From: Bimastos eiseni | Lineage: Eukaryota > Annelida > Clitellata > Crassiclitellata > Lumbricidae | Length of the DNA: 64,000 nt | Assembly (NCBI GenBank): GCA_959347315.1 | Contig: OY365806.1 | Coordinates: 22,892,900-22,956,899, forward strand | Direction of reading: 5' to 3' | Shown: positions 35,091 to 48,614 of the stretch, one piece after another | Position numbering within the stretch: position 1 is the stretch's first letter | Layout of the letters: the number at the start of each line of letters is the position of its first letter | Notes under the pieces: model-generated | The model's input: the letters and a program-made list of their open reading frames with translations, nothing else | What the model was told of the DNA's origin: nothing | Databases searched by the model: none | Made by a program: the position numbers and the translations under genes

Positions 35091-38000
35091 TAGAGCCCAC
35101 ATCTCTTCGTAAGTTGGGGAGTGGCATTGCAAAAGCCTGATTTGTCGGCTTATTTAATCCAAGAATTTAACAGCTCTCACCTACAAATTGCAGCGTTTTA
35201 ACAAATTTGCAATTTGAGCAAGTTCAGATTCAGGAGTGGAAATTCCTGATTATGGTACCACCGTGCCACCATATAACAGTCATAGGCGTAAAAAATGGAG
35301 GATTGCCCACCATCGTGGTGAGCCTGTAGACGAAGAATTATAATCAGAAAAGTTACGAGTCTCCTACTCAAAACTGAGGAATTGATTATTCTATAAGATG
35401 AGATTATCGCAGATGTTGCAGTATTAGTTTTTTTTACCGTTTTCGTTGTTTTTGTTTTATTATTATTACTATTTATCCACAGACATCTCTTTACAAAAGG
35501 AATTAAATTAATGGCATAAGTACAACAACGACCAAATTAGGCGCACTTGCTAGTCCAAATGAAAATTGCTGTGAGATATTAGAAGCTGAACTGCATCAAC
35601 AAAATATAGACGGTAGTTATGAGACTGGTTGCCATGCAAACCACCAAGCGACATAGTACTAGTATCATCTGTCAAGACTGAAATTAGAAGATGGGGTTTG
35701 TAGTTTTGTGGTACGTGAAAGCCAAAGATACAGTTAATGACACTGAGGAAATTGCTTGATGTGTGTGCGTGTGTGTGTGCACGTGCGTGTTGTATGTGTG
35801 TATGTGTGTGTGTATGTGTGGAGGACAAAAATTTGCTGCGATCTAGATCAGAGCAGCTGCACCTGAGAACACAAGTCAATCTTGAAGGTGGCGAATTAAT
35901 AACCTATGGCAGTATGTCATGATGGAAAAATAAGAAGCTGAGAGGTCAAGGAGATGATTGACCTCATTCTTGCATTCACTCGTCAATTGTATCAACGCGT
36001 TTCTTGTTTTAAAAAATCATCACAGTTCTTCATCCGCTGATCTCCACGATAAAATATATTGTTACAAGTTGTCTAAATAGAGATGAATGATAGGGCGCCA
36101 GCTATAATTAATTCTCCCGACAATTCTATTTCCCAGTAAAACCTAACTCGCAGGTTATTAGACGAAGACGGCTATTAGGAGGCGATAAACCAGAGAGAAA
36201 ACATAAGAAGAAAAACACATAAATCGTGAACCTGTCGTCCGGGAAGTTTTTCCAGGTGCAGAAAGATCGAGTCTGTGAAGATACAAGACTATGTTACAGC
36301 GCAATCGAACCTTGGGTTGGCGGTCCATGTTTAACTCAAGAGGTTCTTGCAAGAAATTCCTTATCATTGTACGCCATGATAATCCATCCTGCAGCTCTTC
36401 AAGGCATCATCATGGTAACAATGGTTGAGCCTCCACAGCGTGAAGGTGGGGGAACGTTAGCAAAAGGAACAGAGATAGGTGTAACCACCTGTTCAAGGCG
36501 ATGGTTTTTGACCGCTCCCGCTATACCTGTAGAAACCGCTTGATTGTACACAATAGGATCTGTTATGAACTTCTAGATACATTAAGCAATTGGACGCCAG
36601 AGTAAAGCGGCTAATGAGCTTAGCTCGACGAGTGCAGGCTAGCTGCTGGTCAGCTGCTTAGAGAACATATACATTTCACTATGTGCCGCAAGGCAGTGTA
36701 TAATCTACTCTGCCAGCTGGTACAGTACACTTGCATTATTTTAGCCATCATGAGAAATTTGTAGTTTATTGGAGATGAGAGTACTTTGTTCAGAAGATTT
36801 TATATTTTAGTCATTTGATTATCGGGAGTTTCCTGTGTATTTATTCATTATTCTGAATGGTTTGTATAGGCTCTACCAAACAGTCTCGTTCTTCGGATCA
36901 CCGAAATAAAAGGAAGAAATAAGTATAACAAATGCGCTGTATAAATTTTATTAGACATTGACAAATGTGCAGTTAAAACACGTAATTATGGTATATTACA
37001 CATTCACAAGCACATGTACACGGATACATAGATGCAATAGATACATAGCGATTATTTTTCATGCATATATGGAGATGATACGACATTATTATCTTATTAT
37101 CTGGTGCCGAACTAAAGAAACTTGCAAAATCGTTCGAAAGTTTTAATATGCCCATTGGCTTGTCGTGAGAAATGAATCCAAATCATTATGTTAATGAAAT
37201 TGAATTTACAGACATGGTACTTCTGAGGCAATGTTCAACGGTCGGCCTACGCCTATTGTTGACCATTAGGTCACCCTGCCAATCCAGATGCATCTAGACG
37301 TTCGTGATTCTTTCAACTAAATTTCAAGATATATCATTGGAGACCCTAACCATGTATGCCTACTCTCGAATTTTTTTCTAAGAGTACGCCTATTGACGCT
37401 GTTCTGTATTGACCCGAGAAGACCCGACACATTTAATTTGTATCTGTGTCATCTTATTGAGTTTACCAAACGAGTATTGAATAGAATAACGTCCATCAAC
37501 GACCAGTGACTGACAGCCGACGTCTCACAAGGAACCAGCATATACCAGACACTACTAACCACAATATGACATATCAGACACTGCTAACCAACAGGTCATA
37601 CCCCTTTAGCAACAAAGGAGGATCAACAACAAAAAATCCAATCATTGCGGAGACGTAAATCTACAATGCTCACTAACTATATTTATTCGGACCTGGCCTA
37701 TTTTTTAGGCCTATGTTCATTCATTACGAGAATGCCTATATGTCTTGTGTTATAAAAATTATGTGTTTGTTTATATGCAGGTTGAAGAATATGAATCTCT
37801 TAAGTCATTGCAGTGTGCAACGAAGCCGTAGCTTACTGGTATTGGTTGCCCCCCTCCTCTCTATTTTTAGCCTCAATATAAATCCAGCGGATTATGTGTT
37901 CTACGCACTCTGCTTTTCGTAGCTGTAGGCCTACTACTATCCTCTCGTCGTCAGCATTCACCCAATAATTTATGGTCGAATTAGCCAGAGGACAACGCCA

Positions 38001-40470
38001 GAAGAGAACTCTATATAAATAGAAAGACGCTTGCTGCATTCGTACTCCGGCTGACATTCAGATTGTGCTGATTGTGATATCATACTAGACATAAATTGTA
38101 ATGTCTAGAGTTGGAATTCGCCTGAGGCTATTGCCATTGCTTTTCCACAATCGGCTGAAAGACAAAATGAGGCAATTGAGCGGTGGCTTGTGTATTTCTG
38201 TAGACCTATTTAGACCTGCCTCAGAGAACTGCTTAAATGGGGTAACCGGTCGCTGGGAATAAATGGATATGTTTTTAATGTGCATGAACCGACGTCCATT
38301 AATCCTAATTTTCTGCTTTGGAGTCTCGCTGTTTGCCATTGACTCACTGTCAGTCACTGATGTTGCAACTAAAGGCGGTCGACTCTGTGACGATAAAACT
38401 CGGGCGTCATTAGTCAGATTAATCTCAAGCACTTGATATACGACGTAATGTCAGACGTTTCTTTGGCTCACTCTTTTTAAACTCCAGCAATGACCTGCTC
38501 CTCATTTTGAAAGTGATTTTGTCGATATTTTAAAGAGGTTCAGTTAAGTTTGTTTCCTAGATAATGCTGAGTAAACTTTAATTTATAACAATATCTTAAA
38601 GAACATATAATTAGGCTAAAGGTTGTTTATTTACGCTGACAAGATAGTGACAAGCGAAGTTGATCCGATGAAATAAAAGTCGTTCCTTTATTTAGACAAA
38701 GAGTATTGAGTGCACGTTAATGAACCGGATACTGAGCACAACTGCAACTGTATATTTTATCTCACAGGCGCTAATTTACAATAATTTACATCAATCAGTT
38801 TTGTCAGCGATCCTTTCAGCTCGCTTTGCTGGTCAATCAATATGAAAGCTGTTTTGAACGAAAAATTGGATTTTTCAGAATCTGTTTTGCTCATTTTCAT
38901 AACGTGCTTTTATTGTATGAATCGGTATACCTTGTTAAAATCTAAAAATAGCAACACTCACATTTGAGTCCTCTGCTTCCTGAACTGTGATGCTAATTTG
39001 ATTGGCGCAATGCAAACGTTCGATTACATTTCATTCGACAGTTTGCATACTAAGTGAAATTCGTTATTTTCATATCATACGATATCGGATCTGACTGACT
39101 GTAATTCGACTTTAACATAAAAAAATCGCGTCAGTTCGTGGCCCTGAGTCGATGATGACTGCTAAGCTAGATTGGTTTACATATCGAAGTCCAGGGTGAT
39201 TGGTCAAGTGATTGACTTATCTGTTAGAGGCTACAAAACATGGCAACCCTGATATCCTTAGCAAATGTCATCAATTTATTAAAGTCACTAAACTGCCACA
39301 TAATTTCCATATTGTTAAAATTATATTAAATTATGTTCTAGGCTGCTACATTGATTGAATAATTTGGACGTCAAGACAATTTCATTTCTATGATTTCTTT
39401 AAATATTTCAAGAATTCTCATCCAACTGCTTCAAAGCATGGTCGTTTTCGACCAGTGCTGGGAATTTTTGGGCCAGTTTCACATAAGCATACTTTTTATC
39501 GTTCTTGTCTTTGTACATTTCTGGCTGGTATGGATGCGCACTGTTCCTCTTTGTAGTTAGCGTGCAAGGAAGGTTGGTATTCACATTCCAGCTATTGCAT
39601 AACTTTTTTAGGTATGAAGGCCCAATTGCGTCCATAGCCAACATACACAGTTCATGGGAAGATCAGGCAGCAAAGCATAGGACTGGTCATCACAGACTCT
39701 CATAGTCCCTGTCAAAGGAGAGAGAAATGAAATCACTAACGATTAGTAACGAAAGCCGCTTCGGGGTGCTGTTTCCATAATGGACCAATTTTCTCCTACT
39801 TCTCCTTTCCATTTTCTTCCCTTCTTCTCCGTCTCTTCATCTTCTCACCGTATTTCAATTAATTTACTGCTGACAGCCGCTGTTGTGACCACCGTTGACG
39901 AAAAGCTAAATTGTTCTGTCATGATAACGTTAGATGTTGTAACTAAATACGAAGTATACGTGTAACCGACGCATTTCCTGCACCTGTTCTCTTAACGTCT
40001 CTCTCTCTTTCTTTCTCTCTTTCTCTTTATCTCTTTCTCTGCCATCTCCGACCATGTATATACTCCATACATGCATACATACATACATACATGCATGCAT
40101 TCATACATGCATTCATACATACATGCATTCATACATGTATGCTTACAATCACACATACATTCATAGGCCTACAACCCTACATGTATGCCTGCCCGTTTTT
40201 TGTAATGCCATATAGTGGTCCACATTTTGGCAATTCACGACATCATACTACGTCCATCACATAATTATTATTACATTTTTGATGATCATGCGTAATCTCG
40301 ACGATTACTGAAAGCATACGGCTTCCGATCAACAAACTGTTAATAAGCTAAGGCTTTTATATAAGTTCAACGCTAAAAGCTGTTGTATGTATATTATGGT
40401 CAGCACGTGCGTCTGTATACATCCTCTAATGTATACATATGCAAATGCACGCACTCTGACATCACATTCA

Positions 40471-40506
<36 letters not shown>

Positions 40507-40788
40507 TATAAAATAAATAATCTACATAATATATATATATAATATATAATATATGATATATATATATACTATATATATATATATAGTGAAAGCGAATGTA
40601 GCCTAAACTATATTGGCTATATGTAAGAGGATTAATTAGAAGCGAAACCAGCAGCTGTGGTCCTCTTGGCTCACATATCTTCCCTCTCAGTGACCTCAGT
40701 CTTCCTCGTTTGCATCCGATTACAGCATTACCTCCCTTGATACTTCTTCGCATACGATGTTTAATTTCGTTCAGCCTCTCGGTCTGTG

Positions 40789-40822
<34 letters not shown>

Positions 40823-41188
40823 CTTGTCTGCTTTGCCTGGGTCACTGCCGTGACGCTCTCGCCATCTGCCATCCCAGCTGCATCGATAGGATGGTACCAT
40901 CCAGCAGTCAGTGACTGACAACAAGAAGAAATTAATAATGACTGATGAAGTCCAACGTAATTGTTCAGACTTTAAAGCCCATATATAAATATAAATAGAA
41001 AAATATATATATATACACCAACCATTTTAGGTTCTTAGAAAGCGCAGTATAAATACCGCACTATACAGGCATCGAGACGTTTAACCAAATAAAGTTGTTT
41101 ACTTCTAAAGATAAATTATTGTGCGCTCGTTTAAAGGCTGTTAATTTTTCAAGGTGGACTTTTGAGTCTGTCTGACCCGGCGTTTGTT
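35091..41188. other. Intergenic, simple repeats only
   Basis: Simple repeats: (GT)n at 35757-35820, (CATA)n with CATG at about 40069-40135 and 40470-40498, AT-rich tract 40499-40585, (CTGT)n at about 40790-40818 and a TA run near 41006. Open frames of up to 105 codons (36226-36543) and 115 codons (38085-38432, minus) carry no recognisable domain. No splice pair could be tied to a coding exon. Confidence 0.35.
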
Positions 41189-41405
41189 GTGTGGAGTTAA
41201 TGGAGGTGGACGATTGGCTAGAGCGTTCGGCCCGTAACGCTCAGTATGCGCTGAGTGAGCGGGTTCGACCCTTGTCCAAGGAGTCACTGTGTAGGGACCT
41301 CGAGCAAGTCCTTCGCCCTGCGATGGCTCTGTATTGCAACTACAGTTGCGCCGTCGATGCGTGTGTGAACTTCTGAGCTGATTGTAAGAAGGGCAATATC
41401 GAATT
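41189..41405 (+). mobile_element. tRNA-derived SINE, copy 1
   Basis: A tRNA-like head has an A-box region GATTGGCTAGAGCGTTCGG and a perfect B box GGTTCGACCC at 41262-41271. It is followed by a central body with AGTCACTGTGTAGGGACCT and GAGCAAGTCCTT. That body resembles the conserved V-type SINE domain (ACCTTGxGCAAGTCxCTT). The copy matches 55312-55557 over its whole length. The 3' part ends GGGCAATATCGAATTTCAG. The open frame across it is not a gene. Confidence 0.82.
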
Positions 41406-42611
41406 TCAGTTGTATTGTGTTGTAATTATTGCATGTTTCGGTGTTCTGGCTATAAATGCAAGCCATCTTAGCCAACTCAATATCGGGTCTCGAATAAATG
41501 TACTGGCCACCTGCTCTTATTTTGAGACAAAGAGAGATGAAGTCGATAGCATTCATGACGATTGGCTCCTCTCATGGCTAATTCGTCTTCTTCCTCCTCC
41601 TCATCCAGTCCTCTTTCTTCTTCCATCATCTGATCTTGCTTATTTCTACACTTTATTCACCATTTAAAACTTTTGCGAAAAACTTCTATTTTGTACATGC
41701 AACCGGAGAGTTACGGATTTACTAAGCCGTATTCTACAGATGCGAGATCGACTGTCTCGTGCGGACACGCCTTCGTCGGCTGTTGACCTCTCTGTCAGCC
41801 ACTGACGAATGGCCACTATAGGAACGATGAACTTGGTCACTGTTGAATCCATGCGTCTATTCTAGTCATGCCTTCGCTTCACTGCAGACCCTAAACTGTG
41901 GTTGCACCCCTTTAAAAATTTATTAATTCGCTCCCGGACAAAAGTCGTGATGCGTTTTAATCAACGCTTTCCGTTAACTTATTTCATTTGTGATTGAATT
42001 ATGACTTCATTATTGATGCTAGACAACTACAGTATAATACTTGTATGACCAAATGGTATCTGTGGCATGTGATGCAACGACATTTGCATTATCTTTGTAC
42101 TTTAGGAAGGCGAATAGTTATTCCCTATCACCTGGAGCAGAACGCCAGATGAGATGATGTTCCACTAACGATCGATTTCATCTCGTATTGAACATAGCCT
42201 AAAATTCTGTAAAATATCTTTCTCTTTCAGCTTTCAATAGAACCTCTATCTTCAGATTTACAATATGTCACTCGGCATAACTGGCATACGATTCGTGAGA
42301 TGGCATGCAAAACACGTATACCTTATTCGCAGCATTTGGAGTTCGAGTTGAGGGCAGACCTGAATTCAGCTGTGAAATTCTGAGACCAGAAATGACTCGT
42401 TTTACATTCAGATGCAGTTGATTTACTGACATGTGGAGTCTCCAGAGTGGCGAGTTTCTCGCGACTCTGGAGATCCTTTATATCAGTAGATCCTCTGCAT
42501 CTGACTATGAGTTGAGTCATCTCCTACTGTTTCCAGGCTAATAATCAAACATGATATTCTTGAGGGTCAAAACTGCAATATTTTTTCTCTGTCTAGACCA
42601 GCTGCTAGTTC

Positions 42612-42665
<54 letters not shown>

Positions 42666-44139
42666 GGGCGTTTATTACTAGGAATTTATATCTCAAGGCA
42701 GCCAAATATGTCTCATCATTGTATAAAAAAACAGACATTATGATGACGACAAGCCACAAAATTCAAACACACACATCTTGAATTATGGGTAAATAGAAAA
42801 GGATACAGGCAGACGGAAGGAAGTTTAGACAAACAGAATGAAAGACAGACAATCAAATCAGGCAGACGGATAGTCAATTACATGTAGAGATATGAGCCAG
42901 GTTACGGCAGATGAGATGAGTGAATTAGAAGAATTAAGCAGGAGGAATGGAAACTGCTGAACACGATGTCTGCCAAAGGATTCTGTTATGGAGCCACAAC
43001 CGAGCAGCGTGCATAAACAATGTCAGAAATGATGAATTGAGTAAACAGAGAAATAGCAGCAACGGTTCAGCAAGTGCAGACAAGGAAAGATTCACACGGA
43101 GTAAATACTACGACTGAATGATAGGTGGCGACGCTCTACAGACTTATTGACGGACCATCAGAGAAAGCGAGAGGACTCGGCACCATCTTTGAATGCATTC
43201 TCATCTACGGATCAATCCTCGTTTGCTATCTTACGTCTTGTTTCTCATGATTCGTCACTAGAGAATGCCTTGTCGAAGTCAGTCAGTCAGTCTAGAATTC
43301 CATGTGTACAATGCAGGATTGGAATTGCTTTTCCAATTGATTTGTTTCGTCTGCATAATTGTATTTGTTTACCATTGAAGATAGATAAAGAATCTAGCGA
43401 TAAATTTTACACTGATTTCCTGTTCTGATCCATTTTCTTCCGGCCAAATATAAGCCTCAGCGATGACGTAGATCTACATAGCTACTTTTACTGATCACGG
43501 TCGATTATGTCAGCATTTCCGCTCTAGTGTCAGATTGTGTTATTTCTTAAAAAACGAATATCATCATCGCTTATCTTAAGGTCCTATATGTATCCCCCCC
43601 CCAAAAACCTTACATCGAAATGAGAAGCTGGCCTAATATAAAGTAAGATCTAGTTACGAAAAGTTATAATCGGACAAAGAAAACCGTGGGTCTCTATAGA
43701 AACAAACGATAAATGCTCATCTCCGGAAAGAAAAAGACCTTTCAGTCGACAGGAACATATATGTGGAAGACTGCAGTGTCAAACGTTTAGGACTCGTCGG
43801 CTCCATCTCGCAACAGTGAAGTATATAAAACAAACGTCAGCAATTGAACCGTAGAAGTGCATGTTAGAGATTTGTGGAGGAAAACGATTAAATTCTCCGC
43901 TTGTCGCTTTCAGCTGTGAGGAGACAAAGGTGATGATAGGAAATAAGTCGGCTTGACATTGGAGTTTCATGGGACGTTCATCGTTCTTTCCTTTAGCCTA
44001 CTATTATTCCTTTATACGGACTCGTCACCACAATGTAAAAACTGCAACTTAGAGACGAATAAACTATAATGAGGCAAAGTTATCAGGCGTCCAGAAGTCT
44101 TAAGAATGTTTCCTCAGTAGTAGTAGCAGTAGTTGCAGT
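41406..44139. other. Intergenic with a long (TA)n
   Basis: A TA run occupies about 42617-42662. The rest shows no recognisable gene, and several sub-100-codon frames have no domain. Confidence 0.35.
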
Positions 44140-44245
44140 TTAACGACACTGTGGTAACAAGATCATTAGCGTCGCCCCCTCCTTTATCCAGTCTTAGGAC
44201 TAGCACCTTCAGATTTCAAACAGTGGAGGAGTTTCAGAGTCTAAG
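44140..44245 (+). repeat. Unrecognised interspersed repeat, copy 2
   Basis: Shares TTTAACGACA, AGCGTCGCCCCCTCCTTT, a TTAGGACTAGCACCTTCA block and AGTGGAGGAGTTTCA with the copies at 18.2 and 45.1 kb, in the same order. Confidence 0.6.
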
Positions 44246-45089
44246 ATCGGCTATAGAAGAAAATGCTATAGTTCAGTGAAAGAATCGTAAGGCATAACGT
44301 TTGGTCGTCCTTAGACGGCAATTTGAAATTGTTAGAGCAGGGTCACAGATTGTAATGTCGATTCATATGGATGGAAATAAAGTTCCTAACACACAGGACT
44401 CGTTCCCTTTCACACCCCTCAGGAGGTCGTCGTCGGCGTCCCTTATCAGCCAATCGACTCCCGTAGAGTAAGATGGGAGATATACGACCTTCTGTCTGAT
44501 GCGTTGCCGAAGTCTCTCGAGTCCTCGGCTGTTCTCCACTGTCACGAGACCCTAGGCAGGAGCAGGGGCAACATAAATCAATATGGTAACGACAGTTGCC
44601 TCAGCAAGCCGGCAGAGGGCGCCACTGGAAGACCGTTTGACCCGTATAATCTGAAGGCATGTGAGGCCAGAACTTCATCCACATCATTGGTAGCTAGGAG
44701 GTCGCTTGTTATGGCTACCACGAAGATCATCCTGGCAGAGAGACACGTTCTATTCCCTTCAAATCCTAGGCAGCAGAAACATTACGGTTCCGAGGTATAA
44801 TCATTTCTCGCGGTTTCCTCCCGTTCAGAGGTGGACTGTATGCCGCCGCTCATTGCTCAGTAGACCGGAACTCTGTCACTGGAAGGGTGTCGCATTGATG
44901 TTTCTTCTAACTAAGGCAGCAACATTGAATCCCTCAGCAACTCGCGTTAGTTCAAAGCTTAGATTTTGCTTTCTTAAGAATTTGAGACAATCGCTTCGCT
45001 AAGAGCTTGATGATATCTGTTGATCGTAAGCTACAAGTTTTTGACAAATCGGTTTAGATCAAAGCAAAACAGAACAATTTGTTGGCTGA
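44246..45089. other. Between repeat copies, nothing recognised
   Basis: Relatively GC-rich. Open frames occur on both strands (for example minus 44363-44545, ending with a Leu/Arg-rich stretch) but I recognise none. Confidence 0.3.
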
Positions 45090-45200
45090 TGTTCAACGAC
45101 AATTATTGGTGATAGCAAAGACGAATAGCGTCACCCTTCTTCTTTCTCCAGGTTTGGGACTGGTACTGTCAGAGTTGGCAGTGACGGAGTTTCAAAAATA
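45090..45200 (+). repeat. Unrecognised interspersed repeat, copy 3
   Basis: Shares TTCAACGACA, ATAGCGTCACCCTTCTTC, a GGTTTGGGACTGGTACTGTC block and AGTGACGGAGTTTCA with copies 1 and 2. Confidence 0.6.
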
Positions 45201-48164
45201 TTGTTTCATGCACTTATACTTTAAGAGTGCTTGTATGGGTGCAAAATCTAAGTGTTCATATGGCGCTTTTTGGTTTGTTTACCGCTCAATCGGCCCTATT
45301 AGTCCCATGCATAGTTATTTTAAATTTCTTGGCATTTATATTTAAAAGATATCGTATGCATCACACATCAACATGAATTGAGCGACGTTTACTTGGGATT
45401 AGATCCCTAAAGCCATCGTCTCTTTATAGAGTTCTCGATGATATAGTGCAGGGTATATAGATAATAGCTCGCTTTCTACGCATATACAAGTTCTTGCCTA
45501 ATTTGGCTGTTCTGGAAGAAACAGCCAATACCTGTAGTTGGCTCAATGAACTATTCGGCATGCGACAGAATCGATGTCGCGTTTATGCTCTTATGTAGGA
45601 ATATTTATTGCTCCTGCGGTTATGAATAAACTAAATTGCAGTTGTGGTAAACACAGCATTGTGTGTACAAAAAAAATATACACAATCGCAATGATATAGA
45701 TGTATATTAAAAACTGACGTCTCCATAAGACTTATCGTTTGTATTTGTATTGTATGGCAACTGGCTTTTATGGTGTTACAATCTGGCAAAATTCATTCGC
45801 GTCATAACTTGACTTGAGTGTATTCCATGTTGGCTTATATATGGACGCCAATAAATTCATGACCCGAACAAAAGTAAGTAGGCAAGCAATAAGTAGGCCT
45901 GGGAGTTGGCTTTTCGGTAGGTGTGGTGGCAACCAGAGTGACTATTTCGCCGTTGCAAGAACCACAGACCAGAGGGAAGATAGTCGTCGGCGCACATCAA
46001 GAGAATCGTCAGAGCTCCTCTAAGATTTCTTCAGCATTTCATACAGTGTTTAAGTCAAATGTATCCATTAATGTACAAAAGTCACAAAAACATTCGAGTG
46101 TCCACATTTTTTGGTAATGCAAAGTGTCAGAGCGGTTACTTCATGATTTGCTCGAATATGGTATTATCTGTTACTGTGTTACATTCTCACGCTTTCTATC
46201 GCTGTGTCTAACTATATATATATATATATATATATCAGGAAGAGTGAGAATATATGTATATATATATATCCTTATATCTCCCTGTTTTGTTACGTTGACG
46301 CTCTCTCCTCTTATATGTGTACATCTTTGTGTGACTTCGTCAGACAATATGTCTTTGGAAATGTTTTCCGTTAACAATCTGTTGTTGTCGTTGAAATCAA
46401 TCCTACATAATGTGTACCTGTAATAATAATATTCGTAATATTGAAATGCCCAAATGGACGGTGAGGACCAAACACAGCAACACAGACCAGCAGATAAGAG
46501 ACTAGAAAAAGCTGGAGGTGGACATAATTGGGGTAAAATTTAGGTTTAACTTCTGGACAGCATGCATGGGGTCTATAGTATAATGTGGAATCCAAGGCAC
46601 AAAGTCTGTACCAGCTCAAGTGGGTATTTGAAAGTCGTCCGGTCTTGGTCGTAAATCTTGAGTTGGGATCATGGGTGGAGGGAAGATTGCCTGAGAACCC
46701 GAGTCCTACTCGTGATGGTCGATGTCAGAAGACGGTCTTCTCCTTACCTCACTCTCACATCCGCTTCGGCAGAGTCCTTGGAAAGGTATCCAGATCATGT
46801 AAAATATATAAAATAACTAGATAAATTAATAAAATACAAATGCACCCACAAAAGGAGCCGATAAAGCAGTTGCGTAACAACATTGGTCAAATGAACAGAG
46901 AACCCAACCACTGAGTTTGATTTGGATACGCATTGGTCCCCCCATTTATACTCATGCGAATTTTCGCTAAAGTCATCTGCGAATGAACTGGCGCAAAGTT
47001 TGTGTACTGTGTTTAATTTTCTTGTCTGCTGTGAATTTCTACACTTGATTCTAATGCCCACGTGACTCTGAAAAAGAGACGTTCTCTCCAATGCATGGTC
47101 GCGTATGAGATCTGAAGCAGCCATATATATCCGGGTAATTTCCGTCTTCGCTGATGAGAAGCGAAGCGTGGTCTTTGGAGGGGCGCCGACCGTTAGTCAC
47201 TGGTGACACTCCCCTCTACCGACCAACACAAGACGAATGTATATCTGTTCTAAGCACAAATCGTGGCTTTGGGGATAGCCAGATGTATCAGGTGCGTCAT
47301 ATCCCACCAATGAGGGATGGCTGCTATTAACAGAAGGGTTGCGTATGCTGTGAACATTGCCTTCCACACAATCGATGCAGCTTGATCCAGAGACTCTTAA
47401 CAGGATGCCGCATGTTTACATTGGCGGGGATTCGTCGAATTGGTTCTACGCGTCTGCGTGGGCGCACCATTGGCGATTCATCTGGTTCTCCGTGCATTGT
47501 TTTGCTTATGGACAAAATATCCATTCTTAATGACATTTGGCATCGTATCGAATAGCGCACATGTGAGGTATCGAAAGGGCGGTATAGCAAGTATCCAGCT
47601 ACATATATGCATTCGAATGCATGCATGTAGGTATCAATGCATGTATTTGTGTATAAATTGGCCCACCAATGTGTATGCATGTATGTGTGCATGTACTTAT
47701 GTCGACATATGCATAAGCTTACTTATGCATGCATCTATCTATCTGTTTATGCACTTAATATATCATCTCAAAATGCGTTCGCGCAAGCGTTGCTAGATGG
47801 TAGTTATTATGTTTATTCTATCGTTCACTTTATTTATGTATAAGACAACTTTTCAGTTTCCGCATACACTTAGAATGTCCCTTTATTTAATTTTTGTTCA
47901 TTCATTTATTATGAAAAATATTCCTAGTCTCTATTAACATCAATGAACCTGTCATTTCCTTTGGTCTATCGACGCTGATTTTTATCAAGGTCATTATATA
48001 ACTGACCTTGGCTGGAAATTTTCGTTCACAGCCTCAGCTGGATCGGTGAGACTATAACTATAACTGTAGCGTGAAAAACATACACAGAATCTCAATTTAA
48101 TACATTATGCATACATGCAGAAATAACGTGCATGCATGCTAAATGTATATATATATACATATAA
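45201..48164. other. Upstream region of the GPCR gene, simple repeats only
   Basis: Contains TA tracts at about 46213-46270 and TATG/CATG-rich sequence at 47600-47750. No coding exon recognised on either strand. Confidence 0.35.
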
Positions 48165-48312
48165 TGCAAAAGCATTGCTATGTGTGTAGGTGCTCGTCGT
48201 GTGTGTAGGTGTGCGTGTATGTATCTGCGTATGTCTGTAGGTGTATTCGTGTGTCACCTTGTGTACGACTACCTGTGTGTTTGTGTGTTTGTGTGTATGT
48301 GTGTGCATGTCA
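48165..48312. repeat. (TG)n-rich microsatellite
   Basis: Imperfect GTGT and TGTATG units, about 150 bp, 300 bp upstream of the GPCR start codon. Alternating purine-pyrimidine sequence in a proximal promoter can influence transcription, but that is only a possibility here. Confidence 0.8.
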
Positions 48313-48614
48313 CGCTGACCGATTTACGTATTTGGCAAAGAACCGCAGTTGCAGATATATCGTTGCACTTGCGTGTATTGTGCTGTTGTTGGTTGTTATT
48401 CAGCAAGTGATGATGACCTGCAAGGCTCATGTCGAATCCAGATCAACATTTATCTGCAGCTATACTGTTAGCAGTTATGAGCGTTCATTTGACCCCGTCA
48501 TTTCCGGCTACTTTGATGTGTCTTTTATGTTTTAGGGTACACGTGAACCGGTGACATCCATTATTTTCCTCTTTCGCTTTCACTGACCAGCGCTTCTTCT
48601 TCTTCGTCTTCTTC

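Noticed and set aside
39408..39644. 78-codon minus-strand frame rich in Lys and Asn
   Set aside because: Coding-like composition but no recognisable family, no upstream continuation and no splice support; left as intergenic.
41191..41376. 61-codon frame similar in sequence to part of a 119-codon frame at 55175-55534
   Set aside because: The similarity arises because both are translations of the same tRNA-derived SINE, not from a protein family.
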